Shown: positions 25,957 to 38,182, counted from the stretch's first letter. The stretch: DNA of 64,000 nucleotides from Membranipora membranacea (GCA_914767715.1 OU612074.1:9253501-9317500); one strand, 5' to 3'. A program made the numbers and translations. Notes: generated by a model not told the origin, from the sequence alone.

Positions 25957-28423
25957 TTATATCCTCTTCTCACACATGAAGCTGTATTTTTCCCCGCATG
26001 CCTCGTCACACCATTGTACATATCTGGCCTCTGAATCTCCCCAGATAGCTAGACAATCCTGGTTCCCATGACGGTTGTTTGGTTGGTCGGGGCCCCAGAA
26101 TCCGCCAGCCTGTAATGGAGTCCATCCAGATCTATCTTGCCAAAACCACTTTCCCCCTGCTAGTTTCTTGCCTCCCATCCACATATAGGGCTTCCCTGGT
26201 AATAGAAAATATGAATAGGATTATAAAATGATCAATGGATTACAATGTTATGGACAGCCAAAAATGATTTGTACACTGACTGCTTAGCGAAGATTAAAAT
26301 ATTTGCGCCAAAGTTTAACAGCCGGACTTTTAACATATTTATGTAGATTGTAAACCCACTTGACACTATGCTTGAGCAATCTTAAATTCACCTCCACCTC
26401 ACACCAGTCTCGGGGGGGCCCCTGAGGGCACCCGAAGGAGAGGGTGACCCAAAGAGACTTAGCGGAGAACCAAGCTTAAGCAGATGAATGTGCACAACAT
26501 TAAGTTGTGAGCAGAGGCTGGCGAGATGACGAGAGATCGGGCTAGATAAAAGGAGAAGGCGATTCTGGCGCAATATTCCACTATACTAGGAGTTCTGCAA
26601 CATAAGTCAATTAAGTCAAATTCACCTACCCAGAAATACCATTTTGTATCCGGTCACAAATATCAGCTCATCGGGAGTTCTAATTGTTGCCAAAGTAGCG
26701 CCATGGGCTTCACAGCTTTGTTCAGCAGTAGCCCAGTTAACCCTGGATTCAAATAGTTTATAGCAAGTTCTTCCAGTCGCAGACTCGACGTGCACCCAAC
26801 CATCTCCACATTCAGCACCTATGTAATGATAAATAAAGTTTTTGGTACAAAAAAGATCTTTTCTGCTCTTATATCACTCTCCTTGTCTTGGCAATCAGGC
26901 TCAAGACTTGAAAAATACCCAGGTCAACTAGAATGAGAAGTTGCCCTCCCTCAACAAACTAAGGCAAACCTAATGGTAAGGAAAACTTAGAACTATTGTT
27001 AAAAGCCAATGATAGGCTTTATGTTTTTCACACCGTTCCTTCAATCAGAAATCTGGTCAGCATGCCAGTATTGAAAGAAAAAAGTCTGTTCAACCAAGCG
27101 TGGTCGGGATAAAATGTCTAAGGTTATATCAGTAACAAGTATAATGCACTGCTGTCAATACTCAATTTTTTAATTTGTGATTATAAATTTCTGACTGATA
27201 TTTGGATGGGGACGGGGGGGGGGGGGGGAGAGGCAAAGAATATGGCAACTCATGGGAAACAGACATAAAATAATTGATCTGATTGCAGGCATCTCACCAG
27301 TAGAATTGAAATCACCAAAAAGCAGGCAAATTAGATCAAACTTGGTCAATGCAAATAATCTGGCGCGGTTGTGTTATTAACTGTACTCTGGTTATCTTGA
27401 ACATACTAAAACTGATTTTGAGAATGACAACGAATTTATTTCAGTAACAATGTCAGAGACACATTACAATTAAGACGCTCTCTGTGATTTGAAATATAGA
27501 GTGACATCAGTCATTTAATACACGAATACTGAAATGTACAACACTATCAAAAAATATTTTCGCCTTTAGCATTCTATAGAATTTACGATTAGTCTCATAG
27601 CAGCGGTGCATGTGCTGTGCAGACATGGGAAGGATCAGCAATAAAAATAATTTGGTTTTATGTACAGTATTCCTCAAATAAAAATTGATATCCAAGACAT
27701 AATTTTTCTCTTCTGAAACGGTTTAGTCAGCTTTTTTTTCTGCTCATTAGTAGCAGAGTCAAACCACAGTTACAGTTGTATGTTAAAACAGGCTTAATCA
27801 GGCTTTGAATGAAATAGTGTTTCTAATGGCTATATCTGGTTTAAAATAGTTGAGCCTGGAAAATGCATAAAAACGCTGCTTCAGCTTTTCATGGACATAT
27901 TTTGTGTTGGATAGCCATTTTAAATTGACATCAAAATAAATACCTAAATTCTTGATTTTAAAATGTTTAGGATGGTAAAAAAACAACCACTGTTCATATT
28001 AAAGCTTTCCCATAGCAATGAACAAAAAAACCAAATTAACTTGCATGAGTACATTATTGAAGGATGTAATCTTATTCAAAGTGCTTAAACCCAGGGTCTA
28101 GAAGGGTCTAGAGTATGTTATCTCCCCTGTAACAGAGCATGATCAAAGATATCTTGATGTGAAACTGTGACAGGGGAGATAACCTCCTCTAGACCCTTCT
28201 AGAACCCGGGTTTTCAAACTTTAAATAACTACCTTTTTTTTATCCATAGCCCTGGCAAAGCTTTGATATGAACAGTGGTTGTATTTTGTTTTCCTAAACA
28301 ATTTAAACAAAATGGAAACTTTTCAGCTGCAACATGGAATATTTTTAAGGAGTTGTTTCACTTACCTGAGCACGCCACAGTTACAGCACAGATAACCGCG
28401 AGTACAGCATATTTATGAGCCAT
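25957..28423 (-). CDS. C-type lectin A (secreted, single CTLD)
   Basis: Coding exons in transcript order: 28423-28366, 26818-26630, 26195-25957; phase 1 introns; 486 nt, 161 residues. The signal peptide MAHKYAVLAVICAVTVACSG is followed by one C-type lectin domain: AECGDGW, CYKLF, WATAEQSC, WMGG (the usual WIGL-type core), and a C-terminal FMCEKRI. The sugar-binding loop reads GPDQPNN, that is QPN in place of EPN or QPD, and the WND position reads WCD, so calcium and sugar specificity cannot be assumed. Secreted CTLD proteins of this size often act as pattern-recognition lectins. The start is the ATG nine codons after the CDS-side acceptor's nearest upstream frame would allow; the acceptor TTTATAG just before it marks a 5' UTR intron. 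No lesion seen. Confidence 0.88.
26394..26617 (+). mobile_element. SINE-like insertion beside the exon 2 donor of lectin A
   Basis: 224 bp flanked by a 10-bp duplication, AAATTCACCT, at 26384-26393 and 26618-26627. It ends in a CATAAGTCAATTAAGTCAA tail. On the lectin strand the insertion begins a few bases inside the intron, next to the 5' splice site. Unit B carries it at 34295-34518 and unit C at 52657-52880, so it predates the amplification. Confidence 0.75.
27211..27227. repeat. G-run in lectin A intron
   Basis: An almost uninterrupted G tract follows GGGGAC. Unit C has the complementary C run near 52040-52060, while unit B is interrupted and shorter. It is a likely slippage site and potential G-quadruplex. 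Confidence 0.7.
27507..27986 (-). mobile_element. LINE reverse-transcriptase fragment in lectin A intron 1
   Basis: Minus-strand frames read IKNLGIYFDVNLKW...YAFSRLNYFKP and, after a stop or frameshift, a tail ending SIRVLND. These resemble the thumb region and C-terminus of non-LTR retrotransposon ORF2 (KNLGVxFDxxLxW ... IRLLN). Equivalent fragments occur at 35406-35885 (unit B) and 51286-51767 (unit C). Confidence 0.65.
27983..28281. repeat. Long imperfect palindrome in lectin A intron 1
   Basis: The outer ends CAACCACTGTTCATAT and ATATGAACAGTGGTTG are inverted copies. The inner halves carry AGAAGGGTCTAGAG...GTTATCTCCCCTGT against its complement. Unit A has lost about 49 bp from the right arm relative to unit B (35883-36219) and unit C (50951-51288). 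It abuts the truncated end of the LINE fragment. Confidence 0.75.
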
Positions 28424-28613
28424 TATCCTATAAACACCATACATCCAACATGAGCAATAGTAATGGATGACAGTAATTAACATGAGCAAAAAGATTGACA
28501 AATTCTGTAAATAATTTCTAATCTTGGTTTCTATTTGATGATGATCCAGCAATAAATGACCCAAAATATTTCTCGGTTCAATCAGACATTATAGAACTAG
28601 TTTTGATACGTAC

Positions 28614-28701
28614 CTTCTGATAAATCAGTAATAAGCAGACAGATTGCAGTCAGTTCCCTGTATGAGTTTGATCGATTACTTTCCTAACACTGATTTATAT
28701 A
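28614..28701 (-). promoter_or_regulatory. Lectin A TATA box and 5' UTR exon
   Basis: TATATAAAT on minus at 28701-28693. The transcript probably starts about 30 nt downstream, and the UTR exon ends at 28614 with CAGAAG/GTACGT. The matching acceptor (GTTTATAG) lies just before the ATG. The same layout is kept at 36631-36639 (B) and 50531-50539 (C). Confidence 0.65.
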
Positions 28702-28869
28702 CTATCAGCAGAGAAAATTTTAGACACCAGTTAGCTGAAATTTTCAGACACATCCAGGTATTTAGGTATTTGGCCCAAATATTCGATAATAAGAGCTAAA
28801 GCTTAGAGAGAGCTTAGCTTAGAGTTGCGAGAGTAGCACGGTTAATTAAGGATAACTGCAACAGGATTT

Positions 28870-29520
28870 AAGTATTATCTCGTCACTAGGAGGTTATAAA
28901 ACCAGTCATATCTGACTTGTGGTGCCGGCATCACAAATTAATTAGAAATTCCTACAGTGATATTTGATGGTAGTAACTGTAATTAATTAATTGCTGAGGT
29001 AAATACTCTTGTGCGTAGATTATGATCTTATCTTGTTGCAGCTATCTTATATTGACTACAATCCACATGCAATGCTAACCCAAACATCACCTCCATATAA
29101 TTCTAAAATGCTTTAGCACAAACGAAGGAGGATGTAAAACCAGTTGTAGATGACTTGCGGTGACGAAAGGACAAAAAATAGAGATATCATCCATGATAAA
29201 TAAGGGCAGCAAATGTGAGACGAATACTCCAGTGTTCAGATTATGCTCTTATACTATTGCAGAATCCCTCGTATGACTACCATCCACTTTCAAAGCTGAA
29301 CTTCAAATCACTTACATTTTATTCTCACTTAATAGGGTACTATAAAATAAGGATGTAAAACCAGTCATATCTGTCTTGTTTATCCAAATCACAAAAACTA
29401 GAGATTCCAACCATGATGAAAAAGGGGTAGTAATTGATTATTGGCGAGAATAATATAGTACGTAGAATGTGCTCTCTCTCTCAGACCTCACAGATCATGT
29501 GTCTGCACAATCAACAATAA
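28870..29520. repeat. Degenerate tandem array of ~230-bp units upstream of lectin A
   Basis: At least three diverged units begin near 28893, 29130 and 29352, each with a TAAAACCAGT(C/T)(A/G)TAT-type start, then an AGAGATTCCA-like block, then a GTGCGTAGATTATG-like block. Related single units occur near 30190, 31010-31380, 41850-42160, 46890-47260, 48600-48880, 49790-50340 and 61910-62280. Confidence 0.65.
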
Positions 29521-32160
29521 GACCATCCCTGACTCTTCCAAGATTCCCTATGCTGTCAATAATTACAAATCTGACCACTCAGTGGTTCCACTAAATGAAG
29601 AGCCGCAAAAATTAGAAATAGTGGTTAATAAAAAACACCCTATGAAGACAGCAGGTTGTCCACTTTGTTGATAAAGATAGATGCATAACAAAAATACAGA
29701 CCAATGAATTTCATAAAATTATTCTTCAAAGTTTGCATTTAATATTGGAATGTATTCAATCATGGCAATCGTTGAGCTCAATTGGCAGATTTAGGATAAA
29801 GATCATAATATCAAAAACCACCTTGTAACGCTGAACAAATTTAGACTTTTCTTTCAAAAAATTTACATTTTACAATGAACACCGGATGATTGATATGCAA
29901 ACATAGCAAACTGCTCTGCCTTTTGAATTACTCGCTTGCAGGAATAGGGCAAAGCAACTGTAAGAACTTGAAGTAGAAAAATGATCTATTTTTGTTTTGT
30001 GAAAGTGCTGCTTGAGCAGTAAGATGAAGAATATGCCTACTTGGAAAACTACTGTGTATGCCTACACATAATTATTACAGTACGAATTGTTATTTATCAT
30101 GATATAAAGTTAGATATTTTCAGACATTGTTGTACTCATAAACCACTTTCAATTCTGCCTGATTGCTCAAGATGGTAGCACATGTAGGTAGTTATTGGTG
30201 AGACAAAACCTCTAGTGCGTAGATTATTATCTTACATTGTTGCCATGATGTATCACTACCTCAGCTGTACCATTTGATGACTGATAGCACTTGTTCATTT
30301 AAGACTCCATGCTGCTCACTCAAGTTTTTCGATTCATTTCTATTGTTACTGCTGGATAAGTGAAATTGTGATTCTATTTATATGGACATACAGTAAAAGA
30401 ATTTAGTTGGTACCCAGAAAGCTACTTTTCCATGATGTCAAATACTACGCACTTGATATTTTTGAATCCCATAGTCCATTCACTTTTTTAATATTATTAT
30501 AATGTGTTGGTAATATTTTCAAACAGAAATCACATGGTTAAAGAGAAAGCCACACATAACCATCCATTTTTGGAAATAATTTGAGGGCGCCAAAATTGAC
30601 CAAAGACTAGTTTTTACTGCACATTCGTAACATATTGTGAATCTAAACTCCTTGGTAGATAGAATTTACCATTCAAAAATTTGAAATTGGCTCTTTATAT
30701 GAGAAAGGTTGGGAACCCAGGGAATTGGGAATGACAGTAAGCAGAAGCCACCAAGCACCAAATCCTACTTCATAGCATATTGCACCAGGACTTTGTGTTC
30801 TATGTTAGGCAATATTACAAGGGAGAGTATCTGTTGGGTACAAAATGCCTACGCTGAAGAGTAACTCTGTGAGGTATGGCGAGATATCACAATCACACTG
30901 ATTGACCCCAGATGTGTCTGGCACAATGAAATACAGCCGCTCTCATCACATATCATGGTAGAGATTTCTAAATTTTTGTGAATTCTGTACCATTACTCAG
31001 ACAGGGCTGGTTTCATATCCTCTTCTCATTGCGCCCAATTATTTGAGAATTAGATGCAAGAGAGGTGTAGTTTGGCTAAAAGTATAATAGTCAACTGGTG
31101 CGACATATGCAATTAGGATACCAGCATCATCTACTCCCTAGAGTTTAGTCTAGCCAATACTTGATTACAGTTGTCAATCAAGTATAATGCTAGGAATTTC
31201 TAATTATTTTTTTATATTTTTGTACCGCAATGCAGACATGACTATGTCTGGTTTTATGATCATCCTTATAAAGAAGAAGAAAGAGAGAGGGTTAACTCAG
31301 CCTCGCAAGAGGATATTATTCAACTAGTGTATAATATTAACAGCAAGAAATCACCTGTATGCTAGTGTGTTTATCGCATTGTATGACCAACTGTAGGTAT
31401 AAAAAAGGTCCATGATAATCAGTGGAGTCTCAAAACAGTAAGCCCCCAACAATGCTTACCTTACTCGTGTGAGGGAAGGTTACCTCATCATATATTTTTC
31501 CTGTTGGTACAGCTTTTCTATTTAGGTTTAGGCACTCTTTCAATTTGTTTAACTACACACAATTGCTTTGCGGTGTTTTCCAAAAGAAGAAAGAAACATC
31601 TGAACCCTTAACCATCAGAGTACTGCTGACTGCTGTGAGGTTCACTATACTGCCAATGATTATCTCACCACTATGAGTATCCACTGAACTCAACAGAAAA
31701 AAGGGATAAACATTAAAAATCATCGCAAGCATACAGGCCAATCAATTGATATTTTGCATAGCTCAAAACTAAACCTGTTTTGGCTTCATATGCCAAAAGA
31801 GAATAAGAGTGATCAAAAGGCCCATTGGAGGATGTGGATCATATTACAAGCCCAATTAAAACCTAAGCGAATTGAGACTCATCTTCATTCAGCAGCGCCA
31901 ATATTTTCCATTGACCGCAAAAACAGCCCATGTCGCAACACACTCTAATGTAATAATAATAATGACAATGTTGCAGTTCATCTAGGTAGATGATGACTGC
32001 ACCGAGGTGCTGCAAGGAAGAGGTTTTTTATGGTGATGACTAGGGTTCCGAGTTGTTAGTGCCACTTTTCAACCACTGACAGCTTTAACCAAGTGTGAAG
32101 CATAGAGCTACAAGGCTGGAGCTGCAGTGGCAAGATGACGGCATCCTCCTGTATAGAGCT
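29521..32160. other. Unit A non-coding flank
   Basis: No exon is supportable. The sequence is shared with 39670-41290 (unit B) and, inverted, with 47760-49800 (unit C). Short frames that recur in all three copies (for example near 31754-31948) show no domain and carry no splice context. Confidence 0.55.
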
Positions 32161-32169
32161 ATACCATAT

Positions 32170-32516
32170 GAATAGCTCAGTGTGTAGAGCGTCTGCCTAT
32201 AAATCACTGTTAATTATATTGTTGTAGGTTCGCATCCCATCAAGGCCAGTTTTTTTCAATTGGGTGCTTTATAACTGGAGCATTTTTACCTTAATTTTCT
32301 ACTGCTATTGAGTTGTTTTCTGAAAGTATCCAACAGCTCAGTGCTCACCTCTCTGCTTACACTATTTTGCTACCGATATGCAAAAATTTCCGTGGTGGGA
32401 GGGCGCTTCTCCCACACCCTCCCCGCCACGCTTACGGCGTGTGGATCGGGCTGCGCCCGATCATTATGCTCATCTCTAAAAAGTCAGTGAGTGAATTTTT
32501 TTAGAATATACGCCCC
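32170..32516 (+). mobile_element. Second copy of the tRNA-bearing hAT-like element, at the A/B unit junction
   Basis: Contains the A box (TAGCTCAGTGTGTAGAGCG), a B box (GGTTCGCATCCCATC), the GC-rich hairpin module (about 32395-32462) and the terminal GAATATACGCCCCTG. The left terminal repeat seen at 14653-14667 is missing. The sequence to its left is unit A flank and to its right starts unit B, so it sits exactly at the tandem-duplication joint. Confidence 0.75.
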
Positions 32517-33857
32517 TGCTTACTCTAAGCCAGCCTTGAATATCAATAACCAGGGTATTTTCTGTAGATTTTTAGGAATTAGAAATCAAAGTTTATTTCC
32601 ACAGAGCGCACATAGCTACCGTTTTTGAATTAGGTATTAAAGTAAATGGTGTATGTGGTGGCACTATGATACGACATTCCACTGTAAAGTAAAGTCGTAT
32701 AGTCATTGGTACATTGGTATCCAGTATAGTATGAATCCCTTCGTAAAACTTACAACGGGATAGAGAATCTGGTTTCATTGCAGTGAATCTGGTGTTTTCA
32801 CCAACGTATCAGTAGATGAGGGGCCAAAATCTGAATTGTTAAAAGAGTGAGTTTCTCAACTCACTCATGATAACCTCCCTGACATAGCTGCAAGGTGACG
32901 GATTTAATGTCCTCTTTAGAAATACTCCCACTATCATGATAATTTTCTCAGTAGTTTTGTATGTATGCAAAAAACATTATCTTAGCTTCATGACCTAATA
33001 TTGCTTGGTTCGGGGTTTCACTAAATATGAAACATAATTTAATCCCATTTAGTTTTAATATTTTAATGTATATCTTTTGGATGTCATGGTCCATTTATGT
33101 TATCAATGCACCAAACAAGACAGAAGGTAGCTGATTCCTTGTCAAAATTGATGTTCCAATACACACTTTTTCTATTTGTTTACCATCACTTCCATTGCTC
33201 TATAAGGCTAGGGGAGATTTTGCAATCGAAGGTCATGGGATAGCCACTCTTTATTGATTGAAATAATGGCTAGTTTCAGAATATGTTTTGGCCAATAAGG
33301 TAGTATTTACAAAGTGAGCTTGGTTTAGGTAGTATGACTCGAACTATTTGGTTACGTAGATCGAGTCTTGTAGCCTAAAAGTGTGAAGCGTTGAAATGAA
33401 AAATTCAAAATGCCGAAGCAGTATATAGTATTTTCACTGATCATCGGTATGCAAGAGTTACATTGGACCCTGCCTGGTGTCAATTGCAAGTTAATTGTAC
33501 GTAAGAAATTAAAATAGTCATTCATCGACACGAACCACAACGGAAAATTTAAAGATGAGCATGTTAACCAGTTTTGAAGTATGCGGTCCTGCTTTTCTTG
33601 GCATGATAGATGATGGCATGAAGTTGTCTGCTGAAATTTGATTGATGAATTTTCAACCAAATCAAAACTCGAAGGCCAATCAAAATTGAAGACGTAACTA
33701 TCTTGAACTCATCCACGATAGCCTAGAAAGTAGAACTAAACTTGTAAGCGGAAAGGACTTTTTTGATAGGCTATCGTTTATTGTGTTTCAGTAAGAACAA
33801 AGCAACATAATTAAAGCATTTTTCAATGGTGGTGTGTGAAGATCACTGGATCAGCTC

Positions 33858-36361
33858 TTATATCCTCTTCTCACACATGAAGCTGTATTTTTCCCCGCAT
33901 GCCTCGTCACACCATTGTACATATCTGGCCTCTGAATCTCCCCAGAGAGATAGACAATCCTGGTTCCCATGACGGTTGTTTGGTTGGTCGGGGCCCCAGA
34001 ATCCGCCAGCCTGTAATGGAGTCCATCCAGATCTATCTTGCCAAAACCACTTTCCCCCTGCTAGTTTCTTGCCTCCCATCCACATATAGGGCTTTCCTGG
34101 TAATAGAAAATATGAATAGGATTATAAAATGATCAATGGATTACAATGTTCTGGACAGCCAAAAATGATTTGTACACTGACTGCTTAGCGAAGATTAAAA
34201 TATTTGCGCCAAAGTTTAACAGCCGGACTTTTAACATATTTATGTAGATTGTAAACCCACTTGACACTATGCTTGAGCAATCTTAAATTCACCTCCACCT
34301 CACACCAGTCTCGGGTGGGCCCCTGAGGGCACCCGAAGGAGAGGGTGACCCAAAGAGACTTAGCGGAGAACCAAGCTTAAGCAGATGAATGTGCACAACA
34401 TTAAGTTGTGAGCAGAGGCTGGCGAGATGACGAGAGATCGGGCTAGATAAAAGGAGAAGGCGATTCTGGCGCAATATTCCACTATACTAGGAGTTCTGCA
34501 ACATAAGTCAATTAAGTCAAATTCACCTACCCAGAAATACCATTTTGTATCCGGTCACAAATATCAGCTCATCGGGAGTTCTAATTGTTGCCAAAGTAGC
34601 GCCATGGGCTTCACAGCTTTGTTCAGCAGTAGCCCAGTTAACCCTGGATTCAAATAGTTTATAGCAAGTTCTCCCAGTCGCAGACTCGACGTGCACCCAA
34701 CCATCTCCACATTCAGCACCTATGTAATGATAAATAAAGTTTTTGGTACAAAAAAGATCTTTTCTGCTCTTATAACACTCTCCTTGTCTTTGCAATCAGG
34801 CTCAAGACTTGAAAAATACCAAGGTCAACTAGAATGAGAAGTTGCCCTCCCTCAACAAACTAAGGAAAACCTAATGGTAAGGAAAACTTAGAACTATTGT
34901 TAAAAGCCAATGATAGGCTTTATGTTTTTCACACCGTTCCTTCAATCAGAAATCTGGTCAGCATGCCAGTATTGAAAGAAAAAAGTCTGTTCAACCAAGC
35001 GTGGTCGGGATAAAATGTCTAAGGTTATATTAGTAACAAGTATAATGCACTGCTGTCAATACTCAATTTTTTAATTTGTGATTATAAATTTCTGACTGAT
35101 ATTTAGAGGGGGACGGGGGGGGCTGGGAGGGGCAAAGAATATGGCAACTCATGGGAAACAGACATAAAATAATTGATCCGATTGCAGGCATCTTACCTGT
35201 AGAATTGAAATCACCAAAAAGCAGGCAAATTAGATCAAACTTGGTCTCTGCAAATAATCTGGCGCGGTTGTGTTATTAACTGTACTCTGGTTATCTTGAA
35301 CATACTAAAACTGATTTTGAGGATGACAATGAGTTTATTTCATTAACAATGTCAGGGACACATTACAATTAAGACGCTCTCTGTGATTTGATATATAGAG
35401 TGACATCAGTCATTTAATACACGAATACTGAAATATACAACACTATCAAAAAATATTTTCGCCGTTAGCGTTCTATAGAAATTACGATTAGTCTCATAGC
35501 TGCTGTGCATGTGCTGTGCAGACATGGGAGGGATCAGCAATAAAAATAATTTGGTTTTATGTACAGTATTCCTCAAATAAAAATCGATATCCAAGTCATA
35601 ATTTTTCTCTTCTGAAACGGTTTAGTCAGCTTTTTGTTCTGCTCATTAGTAGCAGAGTCAAACCACAGTTACAGTTGTATGTTAAAACAGGCTTAATCAA
35701 GCTTTGAATGAAATAGTATTTCTAATGGCTATATCTGGTTTAAAATAGTTGAGCCTGGAAAATGCATAAAAACGCTGCTTCAGCTTTTCATGGATACATT
35801 TTGTGTTGGATAGCCATTTTAAATTGTCATCAAAATAAATACCTAAATTCTTGATTTTAAAATGTTTAGGATGGTAAAAAAACAACCACTGTTCATATTA
35901 AAGCTTTCCCATAGCAATGAACAAAAAAACCAAATTAACTCGCATGAGTACATTATTGAAGGATGTAATCTTATTCAAAGTGCTAAAACCCAGGGTCTAG
36001 AAGGGTCTAGAGTATGTTATCTCCCCTGTAACAGAGCATGGTCAAAGATATCTTTATGTGAAACTGTGACAGGGGAGATAACATCTTCTAGACCCTTCTA
36101 GAACCTGGGTTTTCAAACTTTAAATGAGGTTACATCGTTCAATAATGAAGTTTTATGAAATAATAACTACCTTTTTTTTATTCATAGCCCTGGCAAAGCT
36201 TTGATATGAACAGTGGTTGTATTTTGTTTTCCTAAACAATTTAAACAAAAAGGAAACTTTTCAGCTGCAACATGGAATATTTTAAAGGAGTTGTTTCACT
36301 TACCTGAGCACGCCACAGTTACAGCACAGATAACCACGAGTACAGCATATTTATGAGCCAT
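33858..36361 (-). CDS. C-type lectin B (secreted, single CTLD)
   Basis: Coding exons in transcript order: 36361-36304, 34719-34531, 34096-33858; 486 nt, 161 residues, the same architecture and splice sites as lectin A. Differences from A seen by eye are few. The signal peptide has VLVVIC in place of VLAVIC, and in the last exon CLAIW becomes CLSLW through two adjacent amino-acid changes (A to S, I to L) in the loop after the QPN motif. Its TATA box is at 36639-36631 and its AATAAA at 33782-33777. The gene looks intact and lies head to tail with A, 7901 bp apart, as expected after unequal crossing-over. Confidence 0.88.
34295..34518 (+). mobile_element. SINE-like insertion in lectin B
   Basis: Orthologous to 26394-26617, with the same 10-bp duplication (34285-34294 and 34519-34528). 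Confidence 0.75.
35406..35885 (-). mobile_element. LINE fragment in lectin B intron 1
   Basis: Counterpart of 27507-27986, with the same stop-separated frames. Confidence 0.65.
35883..36219. repeat. Long palindrome in lectin B intron 1
   Basis: The more complete version of the palindrome in A: each arm is about 165 nt and the right arm keeps the GGTTACATCGTTCAATAATG block missing from A. Confidence 0.75.
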
Positions 36362-38182
36362 TATCCTATAAACACCATACATCCAACATGAGCAATAGTA
36401 ATGGATGACAGTAATTAACATGAGCAAAAAAACTGACAAATCCTGTAAATAATTTCTAATCTCGGTTTCTATTTCATGATGATCTAGCAATAATTGACCC
36501 AAAATATTTCTCGGTTCAATCAGACATTATAGAACTAGTTTTGATACGTACCTTCTGATAAATCAGTAATAAGCAGACAGATTGCAGTCAGTTCCCTGTA
36601 TGAGTTTGATCGATTACTTTCCTAACACTCATTTATATACTATCAGTAGAGAAAATTTTAGACACCAGTTAGCTGAAATTCTCAGACACATCCAGGTATT
36701 CAGGTATTTGGCCCAAATATTCAATAATAAGAGAGAGCTTAGCTTAGAGTTGCGAGAGTAGCACGGTTAATTAAGGATAACTGCAACAGGATTTAAGTAT
36801 TATCTCGTCACTAGGAGGTTATAAAACCAGTCATATCTGACTTATGGTGCCGGCATCACAAATTAATTAGAAATTCCTACAGTGATATTTGATGGTAGTA
36901 ACTGTAATTAATTATTGCTGAGGTAAATACTCTTGTGCGTAGATTATGATCTTACATTGTTGCAGTTATCTTACATTGACTACAATCCACATGCAATGCT
37001 AACCCAAAACATCACCTCCATATTATCCTAAAATGCTTTAGCACGAACGGAGGAGAATATAAAACCTGTTGTATATGACTTGCGGCACAAAGGACAAAAA
37101 ATAGAGATTCCATCCATGATAAATAAGGGCAGCAAATGTGAGACGAATACTCCAGTGTTCAGATTATGCTCTTATACTATTGCAGAATCCCTCAGATTGA
37201 CTACCATCCACTTTCAATCATGGCAATCGTTGAGCTCAATTGGCAGATTTAGGATATAGATCATATCAAAAACTCCATGATGTCAAATATTACACACTTG
37301 ATATTTTTTCCATCCCATAGTCCATACTAGTGATGGCAAATTGTCAGATTTTGGCGAGACGGGACGAGACCGAGACAACAAGAAAATTCGGGACGAGACC
37401 GGGACGAGACCGAGACATATAACGATGCCGATAAAACATTCTTCGATATCACAATTTAAAAGAATGGTGGATATTCATTCACTATCACTAGTGCAATCAG
37501 CTTATAGTACATTTGATTCAAGTTGTAACTTATGATCTATAGCAATAAGGATCTATGTTGAAACCAACTCCTTGTTGAAACCAAGTTTCATCAAATTCTG
37601 TCAAGTATTTATTGAATTATAGAAAGCCACACGCTCGTGCAGATTTCCACTAATTCTTGCAAATTAAATTTTGTATGAGTATCAGCCTGCCACACATGAT
37701 TGTCATTGCCCAAATTCATACTCATGATTTATGGGTGTAATCCTTCTGTAATCCTCCTCAGCCAATCTAAAACATAGGCCTATAGTGATAACTAAATAAA
37801 ATAGTTAAACCAAGGAGAAGCTGTTTCTTCTTGTTTATTATACCAACCAGTCCAGTGATTCAGCTTCTGGATATGCTTAGGCTCAACTATCTCCTCATAT
37901 TTATACAATTTGATACCCCATTAATCATTGTATCCCTTCTCCCTCTTGCCCCAGGTCCAAATCAATGAGAAAGCTCCACATTGATCATCCATTCCATCTT
38001 TTTAACAGAAGTTGTTTACATAGATATGGCCTTGACTTATCAATCAAAACAGACAGCCAATCAATCAAATCTGACAGCCAATCAGATAACATTTCCGTTA
38101 AATAATTGCAGCAAAAGCATGACTAAAAACTATCATTCCATTATATCATAGTCAGAAATTCATGCGATATCATATAATAACC

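Larger units (their letters stand above)
22755..32170. repeat. Lectin duplication unit A
   Basis: Starts at CTTACTCTAAGCCAGCC and carries lectin gene A. Most of it recurs in the same orientation as unit B (32517 onward; coding exons offset by 7901 bp), and inverted as unit C. Unit A includes a SINE, a LINE relic and an LTR-like block (22990-24590) that unit B lacks; unit C retains part of the LTR-like block. Confidence 0.85.

Noticed and set aside
26388-26573. 61-codon frame present in all three lectin units
   Set aside because: It is entirely inside the SINE-like insertion in the intron and has no domain.
28358-28564. Longer N-terminus for the lectins (68-codon frame starting MGHLLL or MGQLLL)
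   Set aside because: A good acceptor (GTTTATAG) lies directly before the shorter ATG, and a UTR donor plus TATA box lie upstream, so the extra codons are intronic.
28870-29520. CRISPR-like array
   Set aside because: The ~230-bp units are diverged along their whole length with no short identical repeats and unique spacers, and the genome is eukaryotic.
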